A DNA stretch of 64,000 nucleotides from Acidobacteriota bacterium. GTDB lineage: Bacteria; Acidobacteriota; Terriglobia; Terriglobales; Acidobacteriaceae. The DNA is taken from NCBI GenBank assembly GCA_018268915.1, contig JAFDVQ010000017.1:124001-188000 (forward strand), in the 5' to 3' direction. Of this stretch, positions 8,668 to 16,568 are shown one piece after another. Under the pieces are notes generated by a model. That model was not told the DNA's origin. It ran no database searches and saw only the letters and a program-made list of their open reading frames with translations. Made by a program: the position numbers and the translations under genes. Every line of letters starts with the position of its first letter. The stretch's first letter is position 1.

Positions 8668-8685
8668 TTTCTGTATAAACAGAAA
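8668..8685. promoter_or_regulatory. Perfect 7-4-7 palindrome, likely GbsR-type operator
   Basis: TTTCTGT-ATAA-ACAGAAA is a perfect inverted repeat 20 bases before the start of the regulator gene. On the minus strand a TATACT -10-like box follows it, only a few bases before the ATG, so the operator would lie in the core promoter and the mRNA may have almost no leader. Autoregulation of this kind is usual for MarR-fold proteins; binding here is inferred. Confidence 0.55.
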
Positions 8686-8732
8686 TAACAGAAGTGTCAG
8701 ACTTACAAGTCGAGGACCGCCCCCCCGTCAAC

Positions 8733-11153
8733 CTATTCCGACCGCAATGCGTCCACCGGGTTGACAGAGGCGGCACGGGCAGCAGGTAATGCCACCGCGA
8801 TGAGCGTAACCGTCAGCAGCGCTCCGATGGCGATTGAGAGGGATGCTGGATCGCTAGTAGTGGTCTGGAAAAGCAGGCTGTTCAGCAGGCGGCTGCTGAA
8901 GAGGGCAATGACCAGACCTGCGGCGATTCCAGTTGCTCCCAAAACAGCCGCCCGGCTGAGGATCAGGACGAGAATATGGCAGCGACCTGCTCCGATAGCC
9001 ATCCGCACGCCGATTTCGCGAGTGCGCTGAGCGACGGAATATGAGAGCACTCCGAAGGTCCCGATTGCTGCGAGTACCAATGTAAGAAGTGCGAAGGAAC
9101 CCAGTAAAGTGGCGGTCATGCGCTGGCGGGCAACGGAGTCAGAAAGGACCTCGTCGATTGCCTGGACATGGTATACGGGCTGCGCGGGGTCAGCCGTGAA
9201 CACCGCACCCCGCACCACTTGCGCGAGCGATTGCGGATCGAGTTCAGAACGCACGAGAAGAACGGCGTGCAGTCCGAAGCCGGGAAGATAGATCTCGGGC
9301 TCAGGGTTGCTGTCGATACCCAGGTCGCGGGCATTCGCCACCACTCCAACAACAGGGATCTTGGTGGGTGTGAGACTCATGACGCCGATGAGGATGTTGG
9401 CTCCGAGAGGATTTCGCTCTGAGAGATAGCGCTGCGCAAAGGCCTGGTTGACGATGAAGAAACCAGTGGTGCTGTAGATGTCGCTCGGCGTGAAAGTTCG
9501 TCCTTTGAGTACCGCTATTCCCATCGTGCGGAAGTAGTCGGGGCTGACGAAGCGAATCTGTGCATACGGGAAAGTGCCGGGTGCGAGCGGAGGTGCTCCT
9601 TCGATGAGGAAGCGCGTCATGACCTGCGATGGGCGAAGAGGAACCTGGGTTGTTGTGGCAGCGGAGAGTACGCCAGGCGACTGAGAGATTCTCTGAAGGA
9701 CCTGTTCATAGAAATGATTGGTGAGCGGGCTGGTGTCGCTATAGCGTGGCGTGGGCAAAGTGAGTTCTGCACTGAGAAGATGGTCGGTGCGGAAGCCGGG
9801 ATCGATGGCCATCAACTTCTGGAAGCTGCGGACGACTAAAGAACTGAGAAAAACCACGATTACCGCCATCGCAATCTCGGCGACGACAAGCGCGGCGTGT
9901 CCGCGAAGATGCGCGCTGCTGCCGCGATCGCCTGCGCGCAGAGACTCGACCAGGGCCTGCGGGCTACGGGTAGCGGGAAGAAGTCCGAAGAGAACTGCGG
10001 TGACGGTGCAGATGCTAACTGTGAAAAGAAGCACAGGGATGTTGAGATTTATGGACTGAAGGAGGGCGGCATCGACGCCTTCGGTATGAGCAAGCGCCAC
10101 GCGTATCAAGGGAAGAGCAACGGCAGCGAGAGCCACACCAAGCAATCCTCCGAACAGTGAGAGCAGAAGTGTCTGCGCCAGGAATTGTCTGAGCAACCGA
10201 GTACGATCTGCTCCAAGCGCCTGGCGAACAGCGATCTCACGACGGGATTCGGTTGCTCGAACCAGAAGCAGATTGGCGACGTTCACGCACGCGACCAGCA
10301 GTACAAGAACGACCGCCCCCATCAGGCAGAGCATGGCCGGTCGAAGCGAGCCGACAAGTTCTGTATGTAGAGGAGTGAGTTCGACACTCTCGGTGCGGTT
10401 GGTTGCGGGATAGGAGGCGGCAATTCGCTGCGCTATGGTCTTCATGTCGGCGCGAGCGGCGTTGAGCGTGGTGCCGGAACGCAGTCGCCCCAGCACGCGA
10501 ACCGAGTGCCACACACGGGATTGTTGCGTAGGTTGGTCGAGCAAAGACAGTGGCAGCCACACTTCTCCATCGGCTGGAAACGCAGCGTTCTGCGGCAACA
10601 CTCCAATCACGGTGTACGTAACGCCGTTGAGCGAGACGGCGTGCCCGATGGCATTGGGGTCGCGTCCGAAGTAGGTTGCCCATGCTGATGCGCTCAGCAC
10701 CGCGACGTGATCTTTTCCGGGGCTGTCATCCTTCTGATCGAAGAGGCGTCCGGCGAGAGGGGAAACGCCGAGGAGTGAGAAAAAATTGCCGGAGGCCAGA
10801 ACACGCCTGAGCTGCTCGGGCCGGCTGTTGACAACCAGCGATACGGTAGTGGGGTTGATGACGGTATAAGCGGCTACCTGGTCGAAGCTCTTCTGTTGTG
10901 CGCGCCAGTCGAGATAGTCAGGATACGTGGCTTCAAGTCCGCCCTTCACACCGGAATTGGTTTCGGCGAGCGCGACTATGCTGCCCTCATCGCGAAAGGG
11001 AAGCGACTTGAGCAGAAGCCCGTACACGCAACTGAAGATTGCAGTGGTCGCTCCGATGCCAAGTGCGAGGGTAAGCACAACCGTGGCTGCGAATCCGGGA
11101 GCTCTGCGGAGTTGGCGTAGGGCGTAGCGAAGGTCGCGGAGAAGGCTTTGCAT
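8733..11153 (-). CDS. ADOP-type ABC permease (duplicated MacB/FtsX)
   Basis: The 806-residue protein has the duplicated layout of acidobacterial orphan permeases: an N-terminal R-D-L-R-Y-A-L-R-Q-L-R-R-A-P-G-F segment and TM helix (about 1-45), a MacB-like periplasmic domain (50-250), three FtsX helices (280-400), then a second helix, periplasmic domain (430-650) and FtsX block (680-800). The end N-P-V-D-A-L-R-S-E is typical. These permeases lack an adjacent ATPase, as here. Family members are thought to act in MacB-like mechanotransmission or export, with unknown substrates. The gene appears monocistronic. No PadR regulator, a common partner, is next to it. Confidence 0.88.
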   Translation of the reverse strand: MQSLLRDLRYALRQLRRAPGFAATVVLTLALGIGATTAIFSCVYGLLLKSLPFRDEGSIVALAETNSGVKGGLEATYPDYLDWRAQQKSFDQVAAYTVINPTTVSLVVNSRPEQLRRVLASGNFFSLLGVSPLAGRLFDQKDDSPGKDHVAVLSASAWATYFGRDPNAIGHAVSLNGVTYTVIGVLPQNAAFPADGEVWLPLSLLDQPTQQSRVWHSVRVLGRLRSGTTLNAARADMKTIAQRIAASYPATNRTESVELTPLHTELVGSLRPAMLCLMGAVVLVLLVACVNVANLLLVRATESRREIAVRQALGADRTRLLRQFLAQTLLLSLFGGLLGVALAAVALPLIRVALAHTEGVDAALLQSINLNIPVLLFTVSICTVTAVLFGLLPATRSPQALVESLRAGDRGSSAHLRGHAALVVAEIAMAVIVVFLSSLVVRSFQKLMAIDPGFRTDHLLSAELTLPTPRYSDTSPLTNHFYEQVLQRISQSPGVLSAATTTQVPLRPSQVMTRFLIEGAPPLAPGTFPYAQIRFVSPDYFRTMGIAVLKGRTFTPSDIYSTTGFFIVNQAFAQRYLSERNPLGANILIGVMSLTPTKIPVVGVVANARDLGIDSNPEPEIYLPGFGLHAVLLVRSELDPQSLAQVVRGAVFTADPAQPVYHVQAIDEVLSDSVARQRMTATLLGSFALLTLVLAAIGTFGVLSYSVAQRTREIGVRMAIGAGRCHILVLILSRAAVLGATGIAAGLVIALFSSRLLNSLLFQTTTSDPASLSIAIGALLTVTLIAVALPAARAASVNPVDALRSE

Positions 11154-11249
11154 GTTGTCCTCTTACATAGATGACAGTCATCGGGCGATGTCGGACAACG
11201 GAATTGAATAGATTGTGACGGATTGCGGCTGGGAAGGGAGACTCTGTTC

Positions 11250-11292
11250 GTTCCCACCCTGTATCGGCCGGTAAGCCAGTCAGGGTGGGAAC
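11250..11292 (-). terminator. 12-bp perfect inverted repeat downstream of the GH172 gene
   Basis: GTTCCCACCCTG (11250-11261) pairs perfectly with CAGGGTGGGAAC (11281-11292) over a 19-base loop. It lies 26 bases beyond the stop of the minus-strand GH172 gene and upstream of the permease start. There is no T-run, so it may be a 3' stabilising hairpin or a relic of a palindromic repeat family rather than a classical terminator. Confidence 0.45.
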
Positions 11293-11317
11293 CAGGATCG
11301 AACAAGTTCATCCGCCT

Positions 11318-12499
11318 TCAGGACATGATGACCTTGGGGACGCGGTCTTCAATTGGCGGAAGTTTCGGGAACTCGGCATGAGGCTCGGTCTGATACCAGT
11401 AGCCGACGGAGTAAAAGTTGTCGGCTCGGTCGTTGGCGTGGCCGTGTTCAATGGTGACTTTGATGGACTTTTCGAAGGTTATGAAGCTCTCGGTGTGCCA
11501 GCGGTAGAGGCAGTAGCGGCCGCCGGTGCGCTCCGCATCGACGATGAACGGCGCACCCTGGCGCTGGTTGGCGAATGCGTTTCCATGAAAATCCCACGCA
11601 CCGTTGTAGTAGTCCTCGGTACCGGTGCCGTTGATCGCGGGCTGCGTTTCGCCGTCAATAAAGATCATGTCGTCGCCTTCACCGAACCACCCGTCGGCAT
11701 TCTGAAGCACTCCCTGGGTTACGCCAACAAAGTGTCCGCGGCCGGTGGCCTCAAAGAAGACGTAGTTATCCGTGCCGTTGAGGTTTTTGCCGCTTGTGTC
11801 TGCAGATTTCTTGCAAGGCGCGGACTGACGATACTGTGCGTGAAATCGCCCTGTGTTCGGGGGAAGCGCAGCTACGGTCGTGTAGTCGATTGCGAAGTAA
11901 AGATTGTTGGTGCGCACCTTGCCTTCGTTCGTAAGAGTGATGCGTGCGGCGGAGTCGAAGGGCATCTGGAAGTAGCTGTTCAACGCCTTCATGGGAGCGA
12001 CGGCGAGAAGCGCCGATTGATAGGTGAAGTACTCTCCGAGCATCAGGCCGAAGAAGTCGCCGATTGGCGCTTCGATCGACGGAGACGATTCGCCGTCCCA
12101 CCATGCGCGCAGGACGAGATTCTTCAGGTGCATCTGATCGTCGGAATTGATGGTGAACCAGATGTGCGTGATGACGCCAGGTCCTTTTACGTCGAGTAGT
12201 GTCAGGGACGCGCCAGGATCGACAGGACGGAAATCGGCATTGCCGCCCGTGGTGTCCCAACTCGCCGAGCGATGGCACTTATAGTCGCGCAGACGAGCCA
12301 TCGCGAAAAGGGCGTCGGGCGCCGCAGGCGGAGCAGCGGGAGCGGGAGCTTCAGAGGTCTTTTTCTTGCTCTGCGCATTGGCATCGAGGCCGAGCAGGGC
12401 GCCAGCCGCGGCAAGCGTGCCGATCATCTTTCGGCGTGTGGGGGCGGCGTTTGATTCGAGAGCGGAAGAGATCGGTTCTAACGGATCGATGGGAGGCAT
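11318..12499 (-). CDS. DUF2961 (GH172-like) exported enzyme
   Basis: This 393-residue protein begins with a Tat-like signal (T-R-R-K-M-I-G then a hydrophobic stretch, residues 21-42). A low-complexity Ala/Pro linker follows to about residue 62. The rest is a DUF2961 domain with G-P-G-V-I-T-H-I-W-F (107-116) and G-T-G-T-E-D-Y-Y (291-298). Characterised DUF2961 proteins form glycoside hydrolase family 172 and act on fructofuranosides or arabinofuranosides; the conserved Glu of G-T-G-T-E-D-Y (E295) fits an active-site acid. Cofactor-independent sugar cleavage outside the cytoplasm is the likely role. The exact substrate is unknown. Confidence 0.8.
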   Translation of the reverse strand: MPPIDPLEPISSALESNAAPTRRKMIGTLAAAGALLGLDANAQSKKKTSEAPAPAAPPAAPDALFAMARLRDYKCHRSASWDTTGGNADFRPVDPGASLTLLDVKGPGVITHIWFTINSDDQMHLKNLVLRAWWDGESSPSIEAPIGDFFGLMLGEYFTYQSALLAVAPMKALNSYFQMPFDSAARITLTNEGKVRTNNLYFAIDYTTVAALPPNTGRFHAQYRQSAPCKKSADTSGKNLNGTDNYVFFEATGRGHFVGVTQGVLQNADGWFGEGDDMIFIDGETQPAINGTGTEDYYNGAWDFHGNAFANQRQGAPFIVDAERTGGRYCLYRWHTESFITFEKSIKVTIEHGHANDRADNFYSVGYWYQTEPHAEFPKLPPIEDRVPKVIMS

Positions 12500-12649
12500 T
12501 GCAGCTCCTTTTTGAGTGATTCAGCGCGGCATTCGCAAAGACGATTCAATATAACAGGCAGATTTCGCTGAAGCGGGCAAAAAGGAAATGCAGGTTGGAC
12601 GACGCGCGTCGTACGATCCTGATATCAGCCGTTTCTCAAAGAAGCCCGA

Positions 12650-13177
12650 TCAATGCTGGCGTGATACCAGATAGGCGTCGATTGCCTGCTGCCAGTCGTG
12701 GGCGGCAGCCCTGTCGTTGACCGTGAGTGCAGTCACATGTTCATTGCCCTCGGGTGTCAGTGCCGTCCGAGCGTAGACAACTCTTACCTTCGTAGTGGTG
12801 TCAGCGGGTGTGAAGCGTACATCGATTGTCGTCACCATGATCCCTGGCATGAAGTAGGCATAGATGAAGTGACGCCCTTCGAGATCGAAGAGCGCATTAA
12901 CCCAGGTCGCGGTCACAGAACCGTGCTGAATCGTGAATACAGATCCCTGTTCGTCGCGCGCTGGCCGCGGATAGAGGAACTTTGGATCCCAGTGCTTGCC
13001 GGCCCATGCCCGCTCGCCTTCAGGACCAAAGAGCGGTGCAGCTTCGGCGTAAGGCAGGTTGACCGTTAGATCGAAGGCCGTCTGCGTGCGAAGTAGCTGG
13101 GTTGGCGATAGGGTGGATTGACTCGCCGCAGATGCGGTGAGAGTAGCAACGGCGGCTACAGCGATCGCGGACTTCAT
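12650..13177 (-). CDS. Secreted SRPBCC/START-like hypothetical protein
   Basis: A 175-residue product with a signal peptide (residues 1-19, A-S-A-A-S). The mature part reads like a helix-grip (SRPBCC) domain: an opening beta strand F-D-L-T-V-N-L-P-Y-A-E-A-A-P-L-F-G-P-E-G-E-R-A-W, a W-D-P-K-F segment, and a C-terminal helix D-W-Q-Q-A-I-D-A-Y-L. Such folds bind hydrophobic ligands; the ligand is unknown. The ATG overlaps the stop of the preceding RHH-like gene by four bases, so expression is coupled. Confidence 0.6.
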   Translation of the reverse strand: MKSAIAVAAVATLTASAASQSTLSPTQLLRTQTAFDLTVNLPYAEAAPLFGPEGERAWAGKHWDPKFLYPRPARDEQGSVFTIQHGSVTATWVNALFDLEGRHFIYAYFMPGIMVTTIDVRFTPADTTTKVRVVYARTALTPEGNEHVTALTVNDRAAAHDWQQAIDAYLVSRQH

Positions 13178-13449
13178 CGTTTCCGTTCCTTGAGGTGATG
13201 GCTATCCGAAGCCTTTAGGGTCATTCCATATAGAGACTTGAACTGCTCGATTTCTTTCAAAGTTTGAGGCGAAAAAGGCGCTTTGCCTTCGAACGCGTGA
13301 AGGACTATGCCCTCCAGGAGGTCGCCCAGCGTCATGTCTTTTTGTTCAGCGATCGCTTTGAGCACCTTGAGCATGCGCTTTTCGAGGCGAACGCCGGTCT
13401 GGACACGTTCGACCTCTACGAGAGCATTGTCTTGCCTTTCCGTTGTCAT
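13174..13449 (-). CDS. Ribbon-helix-helix-like small protein
   Basis: The 91-residue product has a short strand (V-Q-T-G-V-R-L, residues 16-22), helix R-M-L-K-V-L-K-A-I-A-E, a turn at K-D-M, and a second helix T-L-G-D-L-L-E-G-I-V-L-H-A. This order fits the ribbon-helix-helix DNA-binding fold of CopG/Arc/MetJ proteins. The remaining 40 residues are extra and charged. The gene leads a two-gene unit with the secreted SRPBCC-like gene. Three 8-bp direct repeats lie immediately upstream of its start codon, the kind of site such dimers bind. Not a toxin-antitoxin pair by any feature I can see. Confidence 0.55.
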   Translation of the reverse strand: MTTERQDNALVEVERVQTGVRLEKRMLKVLKAIAEQKDMTLGDLLEGIVLHAFEGKAPFSPQTLKEIEQFKSLYGMTLKASDSHHLKERKR

Positions 13450-13450
13450 G

Positions 13451-13474
13451 TGTACCAGTGTACCAATGTACCTA
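13451..13474. promoter_or_regulatory. Three tandem 8-bp repeats before the RHH-like gene
   Basis: TGTACCAG, TGTACCAA and TGTACCTA follow one another exactly, starting one base upstream of the start codon on the minus strand (GGTACA read that way). RHH repressors such as MetJ (8-bp boxes) and omega (7-bp) bind tandem repeats of this kind. The position suggests that the product represses its own transcription or translation. Confidence 0.5.
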
Positions 13475-13683
13475 AATCATTGCAATAACCTTTGCTTAGA
13501 GCTTGAATGTCTCGCAACGTGGGTGGCAAATGAGCGAACGCTGCGCGGTTCTTGCACTTTCTCGATTGCAAAGTAAGATCCTCTTTCGTTCTAGCCCCTG
13601 TCGGCATTCGCCAATCCAGGCGTGGCCTGTTATGGTCGATTTGGCAGAAGAAATGAACCCACCATAGGAACCTGATCGAGCGC

Positions 13684-14928
13684 ATGTGGAGACGCTGGCG
13701 AAACCGGATACTACTGTTTGCGGCCATTCTTGGCCCCGGATTCATTACAGCCAACGTCGATAACGACTCGGGCGGGATCCTTACCTATTCCCAGGCAGGT
13801 GCGCAGTACGGCTACACTCTGCTCTGGACGATGCTTCCCATCACAGTTGCCCTGATCGTAGTGCAGGAGATGTGCGCCCGCATGGGCGTGGTGACCGGCA
13901 AAGGCCTCAGCGACCTGATCCGCGAAGAATTCGGCCTTCGTCTTACGTTCGTTCTCATGATCCTGCTGGTAGTGGTGAACTATACCAACGTAGTCACCGA
14001 GTTCATCGGAATCACAGGATCTCTTCATCTTTTTCACGTGACCAAGTTCATCAGCGTGCCGCTCTGCGCTGCCCTGGTGTGGTTCCTAGTTGTGAAGGGA
14101 AACTACAAGAGCACCGAGAAAATCTTCCTGATCGCATCGGTCGTCTATATCTCCTACATATTCGCGGGCGTTCTCAGCCAGCCAAGCTGGCACGATGCTT
14201 TGCTGGCGACGGTGCAGCTTCCTCCCCAGTCGGTATGGAGCAACAGCGACTACATCTATACGGCAATTGCAATCGTCGGTACGACGATCGCGCCCTGGAT
14301 GCAGTTCTATCTGCAATCGTCAGTAGTGGAGAAGGGAATTCGCGTAAAGGACTACCCCGCCTCGCGGCTCGACGTAATCGTCGGCAGCTTTTTCACGGAC
14401 ATCGTAGCGTGGTTCATCGTCGTGGCTTGCGCCGCCACCTTGTTTGTTCATGGGATGGGCGCGATCACCGTGGCTTCCGACGCAGCAGAAGCCATGCGCC
14501 CCCTGGCTGGAGACTACGCCTTCCTCCTCTTCGCATTCGGCCTCTTCAATGCCTCGGTTTTCGCCGCGTCAATTCTCCCCTTGTCGACCGCCTACACCGT
14601 CTGTGAGGGCCTCGGGTTCGAGTCGGGGGTTGACAAGAGCTTCAAGGAGGCACCGTTCTTCTACTGGCTGTATACGGGCCTCATCGTTGGCGGCGCGATT
14701 ACGGTGCTTCTGCTGCCGGATTCCAAGCTAATCAAGTTTGCAATCTACTCGCAGGTTCTGAACGGCGTTCTCCTGCCGGTTGTCATTATCCTGATGCTGT
14801 TGCTCATCAATCGAAAAGATCTGATGGGCGAGTACCGGAATTCCACTCTTTGGAACGTCGTTGCGTGGGGAACGAGCATCATCGTCATAGGCATGACGGC
14901 GGCGATGCTTCTGATGCCTCACAGCTAG
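13684..14928 (+). CDS. NRAMP-family metal transporter with altered motifs (NrMT-like)
   Basis: A 414-residue protein with about eleven membrane segments and clear NRAMP text: L-G-P-G-F-I-T-A, Q-A-G-A-Q-Y-G-Y-T-L-L-W, and V-V-T-E-F-I-G. The metal-site motifs are not canonical. The TM1 D-P-G-N is replaced by D-N-D-S-G and the TM6 M-P-H-N by A-P-W-M. Loss of the TM6 methionine is a feature of NRAMP-related magnesium transporters (NrMT), so Mg2+ rather than Mn2+/Fe2+ is a reasonable substrate guess. The gene is monocistronic. No Mn or Mg riboswitch was recognised in the 180 bases upstream. Confidence 0.8.
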   Translation: MWRRWRNRILLFAAILGPGFITANVDNDSGGILTYSQAGAQYGYTLLWTMLPITVALIVVQEMCARMGVVTGKGLSDLIREEFGLRLTFVLMILLVVVNYTNVVTEFIGITGSLHLFHVTKFISVPLCAALVWFLVVKGNYKSTEKIFLIASVVYISYIFAGVLSQPSWHDALLATVQLPPQSVWSNSDYIYTAIAIVGTTIAPWMQFYLQSSVVEKGIRVKDYPASRLDVIVGSFFTDIVAWFIVVACAATLFVHGMGAITVASDAAEAMRPLAGDYAFLLFAFGLFNASVFAASILPLSTAYTVCEGLGFESGVDKSFKEAPFFYWLYTGLIVGGAITVLLLPDSKLIKFAIYSQVLNGVLLPVVIILMLLLINRKDLMGEYRNSTLWNVVAWGTSIIVIGMTAAMLLMPHS

Positions 14929-14965
14929 GGATCAAATCTCGGGCCACTCAATTGGAGTTGCATGA

Positions 14966-15994
14966 ATGACTACTGTTCTGGTAACGGGCGGGTCGGGTTT
15001 TATCGCGAGCCATACGATTCTGCAGCTGGCTGCAGCGGGCTACAAAGTACGCACAACCGTGCGGAATCTGAGTCGCGAGAATGAAGTGCGTGCGATGCTT
15101 CGCCAGGGTGGCGCTGAACCCGGTGATCAGTTGTCATTTGTGGCGGCAGACCTCATGAGCGATGCCGGATGGCCTGCGGCCGTTTCCGGCTGCGAGTACG
15201 TTCTGCACATTGCTTCGCCGTTTCCCTCGCAGATCCCTAAAGACGAAAACGAACTAATCGTTCCAGCTCGAGACGGCGCGCTTCGTGCCCTCAAGGCGTC
15301 CCGCGATGCCGGCGTGAAGCGTGTCGTCCTTACCTCCTCATTCGCGGCAATCGGCTACGGACATCTCAGCCGGCAACAACCCTTTACCGAGACAGATTGG
15401 ACGAACACGGCGGGCGACGACGTGATGCCGTACACGAAGTCGAAGACTCTGGCAGAGCGTGCGGCATGGGACTTCATCAACCGCGAGGGCGCAGGCCTTG
15501 AGCTTGCAGTGGTTAATCCGGTCGGCGTCTTCGGACCCGTGCTCGGGCCAGACTATGCAACCTCGATCATGCTCGTCGAAAAGATGCTGAACGGCGCGCT
15601 GCCCGGAGTGCCGCGCATGTGCTTTGGCGTTGTCGATGTGCGCGATGTTGCAGATTTGCATCTGCGCGCCATGACCAACAACGCAGCGAAGGGAGAGCGT
15701 TTCCTCGCTGTAGCGGGTGATTTTCTGTGGCTGGTTGAGATTGCCCGGGCTCTCAAGGAGCGAATGGGCGAACGAGCCCGCCGAGTCTCGACGCGCCAGC
15801 TGCCGAACTGGCTGGTGCGCCTGGCCCGCTTCAAAGATCCGGCAGTCAAACAGATCATCCCCGAACTAGGAAAATGGAAGAACGCCACCAGCGAAAAGGC
15901 TCAGCGAGTTCTGGGCTGGACGCCCCGCTCACGCGAAGAAAGCGTGGTGGCCACAGCCGAAAGCTTGGTTAAACTGGGGCTCATCAAGAGCTAG
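14966..15994 (+). CDS. Extended SDR, dihydroflavonol-reductase-like
   Basis: A 342-residue NAD(P)-dependent oxidoreductase. The cofactor loop is G-G-S-G-F-I-A-S-H (residues 8-16), the catalytic Ser is in L-T-S-S-F (124/125) and Y156-T-K-S-K160 is the Tyr/Lys pair. The architecture matches the dihydroflavonol-4-reductase/aldehyde-reductase group of extended SDRs, which reduce aldehydes or ketones. The substrate is unknown. It follows the NRAMP gene by 37 bases, with GGAG before its ATG, and might be cotranscribed with it. Confidence 0.85.
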   Translation: MTTVLVTGGSGFIASHTILQLAAAGYKVRTTVRNLSRENEVRAMLRQGGAEPGDQLSFVAADLMSDAGWPAAVSGCEYVLHIASPFPSQIPKDENELIVPARDGALRALKASRDAGVKRVVLTSSFAAIGYGHLSRQQPFTETDWTNTAGDDVMPYTKSKTLAERAAWDFINREGAGLELAVVNPVGVFGPVLGPDYATSIMLVEKMLNGALPGVPRMCFGVVDVRDVADLHLRAMTNNAAKGERFLAVAGDFLWLVEIARALKERMGERARRVSTRQLPNWLVRLARFKDPAVKQIIPELGKWKNATSEKAQRVLGWTPRSREESVVATAESLVKLGLIKS

Positions 15995-16022
15995 CGATTC
16001 GCGAGACAAGTCTTTGCCGATG

Positions 16023-16463
16023 TCAGAGAAGTTTCCCGGCCGCCAGATCCTTGATCAATCCGCGATCGGCGGCGAGGAACTCGTACTGTGGAAGCTCTTC
16101 GAGCTTGACCCACTTCAACTGGTGGAAGATCTTGTTTTCAAGTTCGCCTTCGAATGAAGTGATCGCATAAAACTGCAGATCGACCGCGCCGCCGTGCCGG
16201 TAGTTGTGGCGGATATGGGTGACGTGCGGTCCGATGGTGGCGTGGATGCCGAGCTCTTCCTGCAGTTCGCGGGTCAGCGCTTGTTCAGGGCTCTCCCCGT
16301 GTTCAATTTTTCCGCCGGGGAATTCCCACTGCAGCGCCATCGGCTGGTCCGGGCGACGCTGGCAAATCAGAATCAGCCCGTCGCGCACCAGCAATGCCGC
16401 CACAACAAAGCGAAGAGCGGGTCCCGCAGGGCGCGAGTTGGGAGTTGACTGCGGGTCTTCCAC
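16023..16463 (-). CDS. MutT-like Nudix hydrolase
   Basis: A 146-residue Nudix domain with a complete Nudix box from G51 to about residue 74 (G-G-K-I-E-H-G-E, then R-E-L-Q-E-E-L-G), so divalent-metal-dependent pyrophosphate cleavage is expected. A C-Q-R-R-P strand before the box and W-V-K-L-E-E-L-P near the end resemble MutT/NudG proteins, which remove oxidised dGTP or dCTP from the nucleotide pool. It is the last gene of a possible two-gene minus-strand run after the HAD phosphatase, with a 105-base gap. Confidence 0.85.
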   Translation of the reverse strand: MEDPQSTPNSRPAGPALRFVVAALLVRDGLILICQRRPDQPMALQWEFPGGKIEHGESPEQALTRELQEELGIHATIGPHVTHIRHNYRHGGAVDLQFYAITSFEGELENKIFHQLKWVKLEELPQYEFLAADRGLIKDLAAGKLL

Positions 16464-16568
16464 GCTCTCTAGTGTAAATGCTCGTTAACCTGCGGGATAT
16501 GACCTGATGGACAGGTTTCACCGCCTGAATGCAATTCAAGCAATTTGGTTTCTGAAGCGTGGAGAGAT

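Noticed and set aside
11285..12199. Plus-strand 304-codon frame opposite the GH172-like gene
   Set aside because: The minus-strand frame carries the DUF2961 motifs and a signal peptide; this one has none.
13174..13449. Antitoxin of a toxin-antitoxin pair
   Set aside because: The partner gene encodes an exported SRPBCC-like protein and not a toxin, so a TA call has no support.
13500..13683. Possible riboswitch before the NRAMP gene
   Set aside because: I found no conserved core of the Mn2+ (yybP-ykoY) or Mg2+ (M-box) riboswitches.
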